From Phlegmacium glaucopus (lineage: Eukaryota > Basidiomycota > Agaricomycetes > Agaricales > Cortinariaceae): 43,678 bases of DNA. How positions within the stretch are numbered: the stretch's first letter is position 1; every line of letters starts with the position of its first letter. The notes under the pieces were generated by a model. The model worked only from the letters and a program-made list of their open reading frames with translations. It did not search any database and was not told the origin of the DNA. The position numbers and the translations under genes are program-made. Below are positions 30,487-39,429 of this stretch, one piece after another. The DNA lies in assembly GCA_015039465.1 (NCBI GenBank), contig MU130372.1:314192-357869 (forward strand), given 5' to 3'.

Positions 30487-31640
30487 TCATGAACTCGATT
30501 TAGTATACATGAGGACATATACGGGCAGGATGGCGTCTGAACGTAGAACGAAGAGCGATTCTTCTTCAGTGAACTGTGACGACTGTTTAAATCGTCTGAT
30601 CAACTGATAGCAAGCCAAAAAGGACGGACCTCGTTAGCCGTACATTGTGATCGCTCGACCAACGCATCACAGGCTATCATGACACGATATGGAGACGAAG
30701 TGCAAGATGTCGCGTGTTGATCAGCGAGAGCCGGATTTCGATAGGAATAGATTCCATCTCCGAACCTAGGACTCGGACATCATCGGTCAGCATTTCGTTA
30801 CAGCCAACAAATTACAATTCTTTGCCCACCGTCCGTGGTTACTGGCAGCCCCGAAGGCGAACGATTTGAAGGACGACCTGACTATCGAGCAGATCCCACA
30901 CGATTTTAAATTGCACAGAGTCGGCTCTTTGTGTCCTAAATCCCAAATGCACTGAGAACTATGGTAACTGCAAATCTGTTCGAATATTGGATATGAGGAT
31001 CTACATTTACTATTCAGTCTGTTTCCAGTGTCAAATTTTTCCAGGCTACTCGCCTGTATCGTTCGTACTGATTATGAACGTCACGGGGATTTATAATTTC
31101 ATAAACCTTTGCAAATGATGGAGTATCCTTCGGTGAGTCCCACTCACTGAGAAATTGGGCGCTACACCGTTGGCTAACCTATCAGAACGATGTATCCAAT
31201 GGAGAGATATAGTAGGAAACCTACGGTTCTTGAAAATCGCTCCATCCGGATCCAATTCTTTCAGTCGTGGCCCCGCACAAACCAGACGATCACAAGCAAT
31301 GCACATCGTGCCCACAATGCGTGGCTGCATGCCACATAGCTCGCATCCCTCCGCCTGTCCCTGAAGTACTCCTTCCCTGCGGAGGAAAGGTTCATCTAAA
31401 TTGCTTGCGGATGAAGTAAGGATGGACATAATATACCTGGCGTGTGTGTCTGAACAGAAATTAGCAAACGCAGGTTTGCCTGTCGCACGACATCCACGAA
31501 GTACACAAGTGGCCGGACTGGGTCTTTGCCCGTTCTGTGCACAGCTCCTACTACAGTACGGATGCTTGAAATATTTGTCAACAAATTTTGGCCTTTTGCC
31601 ACAAATCTTTGCAGAAAATCAGACATCGACTATTGAAGAC
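30487..31640 (-). CDS. PARP-like ADP-ribosyltransferase-fold protein with N-terminal zinc modules (gene 1)
   Basis: A fungal PARP-catalytic-domain protein; relatives transfer ADP-ribose from NAD+ to targets. Minus-strand reading: zinc-like modules HPYCSRSCAQ, CVLRGCRATGKPAFANFCSD and CELCGMQPRIVGTMCIACDR (31585-31290), then QFLSEWDSPKD and FAKVYEIINPRDVHNQYERY. The catalytic part has YHSSQC (His), CNLKSCGICSIVRSSFKSF, FGDGIYSYRNPALADQHATS (Tyr) and FTEEESLFVLRSDAILP with MYTKSSS and stop at 30487-30489 (Glu). The presumed H-Y-E triad is thus present. GT-AG introns fit, for example the split Arg codon between NHG and FGDG. The 5' exon and start codon, somewhere in about 31600-31880, could not be fixed. 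Target and role are unknown. Confidence 0.8.
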
Positions 31641-31893
31641 TGTAAAACGAAGTACCACGCATAGGTCTACCTGAACGGGAGATTTCTGTTGCTGAGAATG
31701 GGATCCTCAGTGGACGACGTTTTTCACAATTGAGGCCATGGCTCGTTCGGAATGGGAAGAGAGTAGATAAGGGAAAGTGGGGTAGATATCAGGATCCGTG
31801 TCATGGCCTCGTGAACAGTAACACGCCACCTGTCATCAGTCAATCCTGCCGGGCGTCAATTGGTCTTGAAATCCCATCGCTGTTCTTTCTCAC

Positions 31894-32523
31894 TAGGGCT
31901 GCCAACCGTCCCGTCCACGGGGACGGCCGTCTAAAATCAACCCAGTGACGGGTGACGGTCCGTGTACAGACGGCCGTCTTTTTTGAAATCCAAAGGTCGG
32001 TCGGGTCGGGTACGGTATAAAGACGGCCGTGACGGCCGTACACGGTAAAACAAGGAGAAAATTCATTTTACTTGAAATATTCGCACAGTTAAAAATGTCT
32101 ACAAAGCTACAGAATATGTAATCTGGAATAAAAATTCTATGAAACCCACAATTAAGCTGGTTGATGACCAAATTGTTGGGACTGAAGCCAAATATTTAAT
32201 TTAATTTATATTTAATTTGTTTTTTAGCACTAATAATTGGTGTAAATAGGTCGGAGAATAGCTCCCCTGACTTCCCAGATTTATTTGAGAGGGAAATATT
32301 AACACGATTTTTGAATAAATTGACTTTTTTTGCATTTCTCGTTCAGTATACACCCGCTACCCGTGTACGGCCGTCCACGGCCGTCTTGAGACGGGTAAAG
32401 ACGGTTCACGGACCGTTGAAACACGGCCGTGAATATTCAAGTTTTGAATCTCGTCGGGTCGGCATCCGTCACCGTGAGACGGTACCCGTGAACCGTCCAG
32501 GACGGGGCCGGTTGGCAGCCCTA
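31894..32523. mobile_element. hAT-family MITE (630 bp) with 8-bp target duplication TTTCTCAC, in the promoter between two PARP-like genes
   Basis: Ends TAGGGCTGCCAACCG and CGGTTGGCAGCCCTA, flanked by TTTCTCAC at 31886-31893 and 32524-32531. Both subterminal parts are full of ACGGCCGT and related CCGT/ACGG words; the centre is A/T-rich. It ends 67 bp before the ATG of the second PARP-like gene, so it must overlap that gene's promoter or leader. Confidence 0.93.
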
Positions 32524-32590
32524 TTTCTCACTTTCTCTTTCTCTGTAAATATCTACTAGCAACTCCTAAAGAACCAACTTTTCCATAGAT

Positions 32591-34677
32591 ATGGCCTCCC
32601 GTATCCGAACCATAGATGAGGATTATGCCTATATGATCCATCCTGATTTATGCGAGGTCAGTACCTTAGTCATCATCGGTCCAGGAGTGTGACTTCAATC
32701 TTCACAACATAGGTTTGTCAACTGCGTGAAAAGCACATTGATGGAACCAAAGTATATCCATTCTGCAGCAAAACATGTGCGAACAAGAGGGCTTCCGTCA
32801 ATGGGGGCGGCCCGAACGCAACTTCTGCTGCTCAGGCTGTTGGTAGCACTGCCGGGAATTGCGATGTACGTTGAGCGTCTGTTCATGATGAGAATTAGGT
32901 TTTTACTACATCTCCCCAACCCTAGTTCTGTCATAACAGACCTAAGTACTCAGATGGAACGAAGACACACGATTTCTGCAGCAAGACATGCGCGAATAGT
33001 GCGAACCGTCCGCTGCAAAGGAAGCCTACAACGAGAACTAACGTAAAAGGTTTCATTCTTTTCTCTGCAGTCCGTATCATATTGCTTACATCTTGTTGTT
33101 CTAAGCTATCTGTCAAGCTTCTGGATGCCAGAATCCGCCCCAGGGAAATGGACCAAGACTAGCTTACAAGTATTGTTCGAACATCAGAATGTTGGTATTG
33201 TTCCTTGTTATCATTGTCCACTTCACAAAAGTTGGAATTGTTGGCATTCTAGATTAAGTGAGACCCTCTGCCTCATGTGTTTCCTCTGTGACGCTTGGGC
33301 GGTTTCCTACTTCTGCGAGTGTAGTCAACCTTGTATAGATGATGCCGAGAACAAGGGTCCGATTTCCTTCTCCAGTCCGTATCATACTGCTTACATCTCA
33401 TTGTTGTTAGCTGTCTGTATATTGTCTGGATGCCAGAATCCGCCCCAGGGAAATGGACCAGGACTAGTTTACAAGTATTGTTCGAACATCAGAATGTTGG
33501 TATTGTTCCTTGTTATCATTTTTTCACTTTGCAAAAGTTGAAATTATTGGCATTCTAGGTTAAGTGAGACGCTCTGCCTCATGTGTTTCCAAGCGTCAAA
33601 GAGGCATATTTCCCACTTCTGCCAGTGTAGTGAGCCTTGTATAAATGATGCCGACAACAAAGGCCCGATGATTCTGGAGGTTTCGTTCGGACACGTCACT
33701 TTCAAAAAGGGTCTGTTTCTCATTACATGGTCCAAAAAAAAGGTCCGGAATCCTAACGAGCTGTTTCATGACGTATAGTGGCCAAAATGTTCAAGGCCTC
33801 ATGGAAGCACCCAGGAACCACATGCCCACCTGTCCGGCGCGTGTATAAGATCGTATTACCCAAAACATCCTTAGCTGCCTACGACGCTTATAGGTAAACA
33901 TGCAACTCGTTTCCTTGATCATGAACAAATAATTCTGAGAATTCCCCAACACCTCTAGAGCTTCAGTGGAAAACCAAGGGCAATTCGTAAGCACAGGTCG
34001 ATCTGCAGGAAATGAGACACTTCGTTGGCATGGAACGCGTCGTATTTGCAATATAGGTGACAAGGGACACACTCAATTCTGTTCAGCGCCGACTTGTTCC
34101 CTGTGCTGCATCATGCGTACCTCTTTTGACGTGTCTTTGTGTGGAAAGGAGACGGGCTGGGGAAGGTGCGTACTACCTGTCATTTTTTTCGATTTGTAAA
34201 ACAAAATCATAAGCAAATGGCAGATTCGGAAAAGGAATTTATACATCATCGATCTCCTCAAAGTCTGTTGTGCACTTTTACGCTTTATATTTACTTTTTA
34301 CAATCGATTCTAGATCCAAGGACTACTCTCATAATGATTGCATATCCCCACTAAAAGCAATCCTCCTCAACAAAGTAGTCGTTGGTAAAGATTACAAATT
34401 GCTTCAAGACGACACGTCCTTGACATCACCACCAGCTGGCTATGATTCAGTGAGTTTTTCAATGGCATCGGATTGATTTACTCAATTTCCTTATATAAAG
34501 GTCTTGGGCGAGCAAGGAGGGAGTCTGAACTACGACGAGTTGGTAGTGTACGACAACGATGCTATCAGGCCATTATTCCTGGTCATGTACGAGCCTATGA
34601 CTATAATCGATAAAAGGCTCTATATTAGAACCTTTCTACAAAGCTTATTACCTTCGATTCTTGAACGCAGATACTAA
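32591..34677 (+). CDS. PARP-like ADP-ribosyltransferase-fold protein with repeated zinc modules (gene 2)
   Basis: Start at MASRIRTIDEDYAYMIHPDL (exon 32591-32656); exons 32713-32865 and 32926-33042 follow. N-terminal modules with Cys pairs: VCQLREKHIDG..FCSKTCANK, FCHNRPKYSDG..FCSKTCANS and GCQNPPQGNGP..YCSN. Then C-rich LSETLCLMCFQASKRHISHF and NDADNKGPMILEVSFGHVTF. The catalytic part has RWHGTRRICNIGDKGHTQFC (His), CSLCCIMRTSFDVSL, GWGR joining FGKGIYTSS (Tyr), NKVVVGKDYKLLQDDTSLTS and GGSLNYDELVVYDNDAIRP (Glu), with TAA at 34675-34677. The H-Y-E set of the PARP fold is complete and all catalytic exons are open. The middle exons are doubled by a 305-bp duplication, so the exact mRNA there is uncertain. 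Head to head with gene 1; convergent with the membrane-protein gene. Confidence 0.85.
33066..33675 (+). repeat. 305-bp tandem duplication inside PARP-like gene 2
   Basis: CTGGATGCCAGAATCCGCCC occurs at 33121 and 33426, and the TGTATA(G/A)ATGATGCCGA piece at 33334 and 33639: a constant 305-bp offset. The unit covers an intron, the GCQNPPQGNGP zinc-module exon, a second intron and the LSETLCLMCF exon. The copies differ at scattered sites; the first copy reads CDAWAVSYFCECS where the second keeps QASKRHISHFCQCS. Confidence 0.9.
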
Positions 34678-34801
34678 TATATATAACGTTTATTTGATCA
34701 TTGAGACAACGTTCCCGGTTGTACAAGATAAATTAGTTACACAAGGGCAAGATGTGAGAACTCAGATGTTATAAGTTATCGAGGGATAGTCTTGAAGTGC
34801 C

Positions 34802-35912
34802 TCACCGCATCGGAAACGAGGCTGGCTTAAGGACATCACGCGCTGACTGCCAGGCCAACCACAGCATCGCTAACATTCCCGCAGTCAGCATGAGACTGGG
34901 GGAACTTCGTCAGTCACTTTTCGAGTGCGAGTAATGAGTATCCACCTTTCTACCACGGCGACGCCTGATAAAACAACCAACGCTCAATGGTGTATGAAAG
35001 GATGACAAAAGGACTGTGTAACGCACCAAATAGAGCCCGTATCTGGCCGCAATATACCACACCGTCAGAACCACACCGGCCACCATGTAACAAGAATGAC
35101 GAGGCAGCAGCATTCAGGATTCCAGCGCCGACAATCCAAATCAACCAAGTGACAAAGATCCAAATCACCTGAGCTCCGATAGATGCTATTGGATGCTTGG
35201 ACCAAGCCAAGTGAAGAAATATCAGGGAGTATGCGCCTGCAGTGAGAGCGGTCCAACAGGATACAAATCTGTTTAAACAAACCAAAAAAAATCAACGTGA
35301 ATGAAGTGATAGAACATAAGCAATACGAGAATAAGGAACGGGAGATTTTATTGAAAACGGTCACTTACAGAAGTAATTGTGCTCCAGTTTGTACTTGGAT
35401 GTTAGGATAATTTTGATTGAACCGGTATTGCAAGGTGAGCCAGCTGGCGATCGCTACCTACACATCAATGTTTATGATGATGAAAATCATAAATTTCAGC
35501 CATATTTAAATCTTACCTCTGCCAAACTACCCATAACCAAAAATGTATAAACACCTCAAGTCCATCATCAGGCTATACAATCCAGACACACAAAAAAAAA
35601 AAGCCACGGACTCGGTGCATGTCGCTGAACTAGTATACCTGAAGTTTTATTCAAAGCCTTTGGGTTGTTATTGGAATGTCTCCAAGCCCAAGAAAGTACA
35701 ACAAGGTACATAAGCCCGAGCATTGGTGTCAAGCATGCTATGAGACTTGTTAGAGTACTGGAGAGATAAGATGTTCGGGAGGAGAAAAAATCATCTAGGG
35801 GTGGGAGAGGTGTGCTAGTGGCTGCAGGAGCGACAAAGGAGGTTGAGACAAAAGTAGAGGTGGAATCAAAAGCGGACGTCGAGGCCAGCGCAACTGAGGA
35901 TAATAGCGACAT
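34802..35912 (-). CDS. Four-membrane-segment protein, MARVEL-like
   Basis: Minus-strand gene with Met at 35912 (MSLLSSVALASTSAF). The first exon has a Ser/Thr-rich head and a first hydrophobic stretch SLIACLTPMLGLMYLVVLSW. Splicing to VYTFLVMGSLAEVAIASWL (second segment), ASWLTLQYRFNQNYPN..GAQLLL, then a long exon FVSCWTALTAGAYSLIFLHL..VIWIFVTWLIWIVGAGILNA (third) and GGRCGSDGVVYCGQIRALF. A 62-bp intron and a 50-bp intron lead to LMLTAGMLAMLWLAWQSARD (fourth) and the stop TGA at 34802-34804. The loop with paired Cys (GGRC..YC) between the last two segments is common in small fungal MARVEL-type proteins of the plasma membrane. Exon choice in the second and last parts is my reconstruction. Confidence 0.65.
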
Positions 35913-35999
35913 GGCTTGCCAGTGACTCAGATTGTAAGAAGGGGATTCGACCAGCTATAAGGAGGCACATTGAAGGATAAATGTATGTCAGCAACTTCT

Positions 36000-36250
36000 G
36001 TGGACCAATATCGCACCACTTCTTATTTAATTAATTAATTATTATCATATCATTCCTTTATTTATTTTATATCTCCATTATGTCCATATTAGTACTTAAA
36101 CACCCCCAGCCTAGCAGGGATCCCCATCCTTTCCTCTTTGGATCCCCTGCTAGGTAAGTCATTTGTAGATATCTTTTCTGAAATATTATTAACTTTGGAT
36201 CCCCTGCTAGCTTGACTAAGTCAGCATCGCAGTTGCCCTAACACTAACAT
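36000..36250 (-). repeat. CTAGCAGGGGATCC repeat family, copy 2 (inverted relative to 14778-15030)
   Basis: The reverse complement matches 14778-15030 over about 250 bp with roughly a dozen differences. It starts about 90 bp upstream of the MARVEL-like gene's first codon, so it may lie in that gene's promoter. Confidence 0.85.
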
Positions 36251-36289
36251 GTTATAATAGGTCATAGACAACAAATAACAATGATAACC

Positions 36290-36675
36290 AACAACCAACA
36301 ACACATACCACAACACCCACACGCATACAACACCCACCCACATACGACGTCACCCAGACGTGTCCAGCTCCACCCACACATGTGCAACGACACCCGGACC
36401 CATAGGACGACATCCGGATGCATACAACAATACCCAGACATGTCCAATGGCACCCAGGCGCGTACGAAGACCCCCCAGATACGACCCATACACCTCCAGC
36501 AACACCCAGACATGTACGAAGACCCCCCAGACACATACAATGTCACCCATACACGTGCAGACATGTACGAAGACCCCCCGGATGCGTACAATGTCACCCA
36601 TACACGTGCAGACGTGTACGACAGCACCCGGATGCGTACAACGTCACCCATACACGTGCAGATGTGTACAACGAC
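36290..36675. repeat. Minisatellite of CACCC(A/G)GACGTGTACGAAGACC-like words
   Basis: About a dozen irregular copies of words such as ACACGTGCAGACATGTACGA and CCCCCCAGA(T/C)AC, with 30-65 bp higher units; the unit CAATGTCACCCATACACGTGC recurs near 36538, 36588 and 36638. Related words reappear at 37985-38072. Both strands read long Pro/His/Thr or Gly/Val/Trp frames, which I take as by-products. Confidence 0.75.
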
Positions 36676-36757
36676 ACCCAGTATAAATCATTGTTGTTGT
36701 TGTATATAAACACCAACCAGAGAGCAATGGACTAGTCTTTAAGTCAAAAGCCTCCCT

Positions 36758-37355
36758 GTTGTTCGTTTAGGGAAGGTATAACCTTAGACTTGTATCACAC
36801 AGAGGTAGGGGGTGAGAATAGAGATGAGAAGGATGAGGATGAATGAGGAAGAGTCTTCAGTAAGACTATAGCAGTTGACAGTGGGTTGACAGTAAAGGAC
36901 TGAAAAAAAAGCGAACTTGAGGAAGGAATTCACTGGAATTCCACTGAGATGATGAAAGTGGGGGGGGGTAAGAATGAATTGAACTGAACTACCTATCCTG
37001 GTACAAAAGAGCAGTATTTATACCTAAGGATGAGGCTATGTAAAACAATAAAAAGAAACAAAGTACGCGCTGTCAAAGGAAGAAAGATAAAGAGAGGACA
37101 GCTGCAAGAAGAAAAGAACAATGGAAAAGAAAAAGGAACAATAAAAAAATCTGTAAAGTGTCAAAGTGCGAGAGAAAAGAAAGGAAGGCAGTGTACATAG
37201 TCCAATAGCAAAAATATATCGACTCCATAGGCGTGTGGTCATGTCAAAATATGAAAGGTCCTGAGTCAACACTTGAAAGGCGCAGCCTTGTTCCCAAGAA
37301 AACACTACTTGCCCATGGTCCCATGTCACGCAGCCTTGATAACACTTGACACACT
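36758..37355 (-). mobile_element. Possible LTR in minus orientation
   Basis: In minus reading the block could begin TGTCAAGTGTTATCAAGG and end ..AAACGAACAACA, with a TATAAATACTGCTC box in the expected place (about 37022-37010). This looks like an LTR by layout only. No matching 5-bp target duplication (CTCCC versus CACTG) and no second copy were found. Confidence 0.3.
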
Positions 37356-37401
37356 GCGAGAATAATCCTCTGCTGCTGATTCATCTGCAATTCCTGCTTA
37401 G

Positions 37402-37818
37402 TCATGATCCTCCTGGACTTCCTAAATTGTCATAAAGAGGGTGGGAAGGCTTCAGGTACCGCGTGAATGATGGTTTTGGCAGTGAATGATAAGATAAGAG
37501 GTAGATGAGTGAGGATAGGGGACTGAGTGAGATCCAGGAGCGAGGTATGGCAAGATAGATAGCTGAAGCGAAGACTTGTGGGTCCATAGCCACAACAACG
37601 ATGACAAAGCCTTTGACATAATGGGAGATGTGGCTGATGCGTCCATAAACGGGCCGTTCTTGAAATGATGGACCAAAGATACGATCAAACGCGAGCCGAT
37701 GACCGATGTGAATAGTAGATTGATCGCTTTGTTGTATCACTAGCCAAGGGACAAACGGATGGTAGATGTTAAGGAGCATGTCGATAGTGTAAATGATAGA
37801 CAACATAGTGGAAGACAT
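37402..37818 (-). other. Open reading frame of 138 codons, coding status doubtful
   Basis: MSSTMLSIIYTIDMLL to a TGA at 37402. It has no recognised domain, a mixed hydrophobic composition, and lies directly upstream (minus sense) of the possible LTR, so it could be the worn 3' end of a retroelement ORF or chance. Confidence 0.25.
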
Positions 37819-37979
37819 TGAGGATATGATGAGCGATGAGGATGTTATCGTTGAACGAATGATTTTGTTGACCAGGAACGCGATTCAGGGCTGCTTCCAA
37901 AATAGGTAAGTGAATTCAAAGTCCGCTTATTTTCATGATGGCAACTTTTAAGCTTTGTTCTCATGCTACCAATCAGTAT

Positions 37980-38260
37980 TGGTGCACGACACCAGACACG
38001 TACGAAGGCCCCCAGACGTGTGCGACAACGCGTATGACGACACCCACATACGTTCAATGATACCCAGACGCATAAAAAAGAGACCAGCGGCTACCTCCCT
38101 CCCTCATTTTTTGCTACAACGATGAGAAAACCCCTTACGGGTTCTCTATTTATTTTTTTACTTTTTACTTTTTACTTTTTACTTTTTACTTTTTATTTTT
38201 ATAGGCCACGAAAATAACACCAGCAACCCCTCTCACAGGGGTATTTATTTTGATATTTTT
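37980..38260 (+). repeat. Minisatellite relic with two further hairpin/T-tract units
   Basis: GACACGTACGAAGGCCCCCAG-type words (37985-38072) are followed by ACGATGAGAAAACCCC-TTAC-GGGTTCTCTATTT (38122-38150), a run of TACTTTT repeats (38158-38200), and CCCCTCTCACAGGGG then TATTTATTTTGA (38227-38250). The order resembles the cargo of the 15046-16975 element, suggesting a decayed relative. Confidence 0.65.
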
Positions 38261-38374
38261 ATGTTATTATATTAATGAAATAAATAATATTGAATTTTTT
38301 GTATCCAAGAAAATTCACAGTATAGAAGTTCTACTTAGAAATTAGTGTCCAATTAATTAGACTCTGATCAGATC

Positions 38375-38645
38375 TTGTGGGGGACAGTAAAGTACTGCAA
38401 TTTTGATGGTATTCCAGCATAAATGAAATAGAGTCTGATGGAGTCTGCCAGACTCTGCCAGACTCTGCCAGACTCCATCAGACTCCATCAGACTCCACCA
38501 GACTCTGCCAGACTCTGCTAGACTCCATCAGACTCCATCAGACTCTCCCAGACTCTGCCGGACTCCACTGGACTCCAATGGACTCCAATGGACTCTGCTG
38601 GACTGCACTGGAGTCCAGCGGAGCATGTGGGGGACTGTAAAGTAC
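38375..38645 (-). mobile_element. GTACTTTACAGTCCCCCACA element, copy B
   Basis: In plus writing it starts TTGTGGGGGACAGTAAAGTAC and ends ATGTGGGGGACTGTAAAGTAC; the two terminal motifs are direct, not inverted. Between them are TGCAATTTTGATGGTATTCC, GCATAAATGAAATAGAGTCT and about nineteen 10-bp GACTC(C/T)(A/G)-type units (38436-38625). It matches copy A in reverse orientation. The 126-bp repeat begins directly after it. Confidence 0.8.
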
Positions 38646-38647
38646 AG

Positions 38648-38773
38648 GGTTTACCATGTTATTAATATACTCATATTGCAAGAATCCAATTTATAGTTGT
38701 CACCTAGCAGAGGATCCAAAGAGGAAAGGATAAGGATCCCTGCTAAAGTGAGGGGGGATTTAAATACTAATAT
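38648..38773 (+). repeat. 126-bp repeat, identical to 28738-28863
   Basis: Second copy of the exact 126-bp repeat, here outside any hAT end and abutting the right terminus of copy B. Confidence 0.9.
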
Positions 38774-39429
38774 CTGTATAGAATGGGACGTCGCACCTGG
38801 GAAAGTGATCGGGTTAGTAATCCTTAGATAAGTGTTCAGATTTATGTGTCAGCGTTAGGTAATATAATTGGCCAGCTGCTCCCACCCGTTCTCCCATTAT
38901 ACTGTGTGACAAAGGTAACACAATGTGACAGATCGTGACAAACTCTGATCCTGATATGATAACAGCTCTTTCTTTCCTCCACTCCACTCCCCTCTTCCTC
39001 TATACTCTTAAGAGACCTGGATCCCAGGGTTAAGGGAGTGTGTGAGGGTGATTATCCCTAGCCCTTGCACATTAAACAGAGCCTTTACAGGGACCTAAAC
39101 ACTGTGGAAGTGTTAGTTGTAGTGTAGCTTTCTGTATCCCCTGGCATTGGGTGGCCCACTTGGGTGAATACCGCTGGGAAGGTTGACTGTTAGTAGTCTT
39201 CACCTGGGACAACCGTTTGGACCCTGGGTTAGTGTAGCTTGGTAGTTAGTAAAAAAACAAAAAAAAGTAGAATAGTAGCAGTGTCAAGTGGCTGTTGACT
39301 TGAACTGCTTCATCATTCCCAGCTCTTCCTCTTTTCAGGTTACTCAGCTGCTTGGAAAGACAGAGCATTCTGTAGGAAATTCCTCCATTTCAATTTTTTT
39401 CTGTTTTTTTTTTTAAAAAAAAAATCAAA
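38774..39429 (+). promoter_or_regulatory. Upstream region and 5' leader of the proline-rich gene
   Basis: No gene is seen. It has a TATACT/TCTATAC region near 39000 and pyrimidine-rich runs (38970-39005). A T-rich/A-rich stretch (39388-39429) comes just before the split start codon. Whether this is a host promoter or part of an LTR could not be decided. Confidence 0.35.

Noticed and set aside
36281..36709. Overlapping Pro/His/Thr frames (plus) and Gly/Val/Trp frames (minus) of 80-140 codons
   Set aside because: All six frames are open because of a minisatellite lacking stop words; no splice or family evidence.
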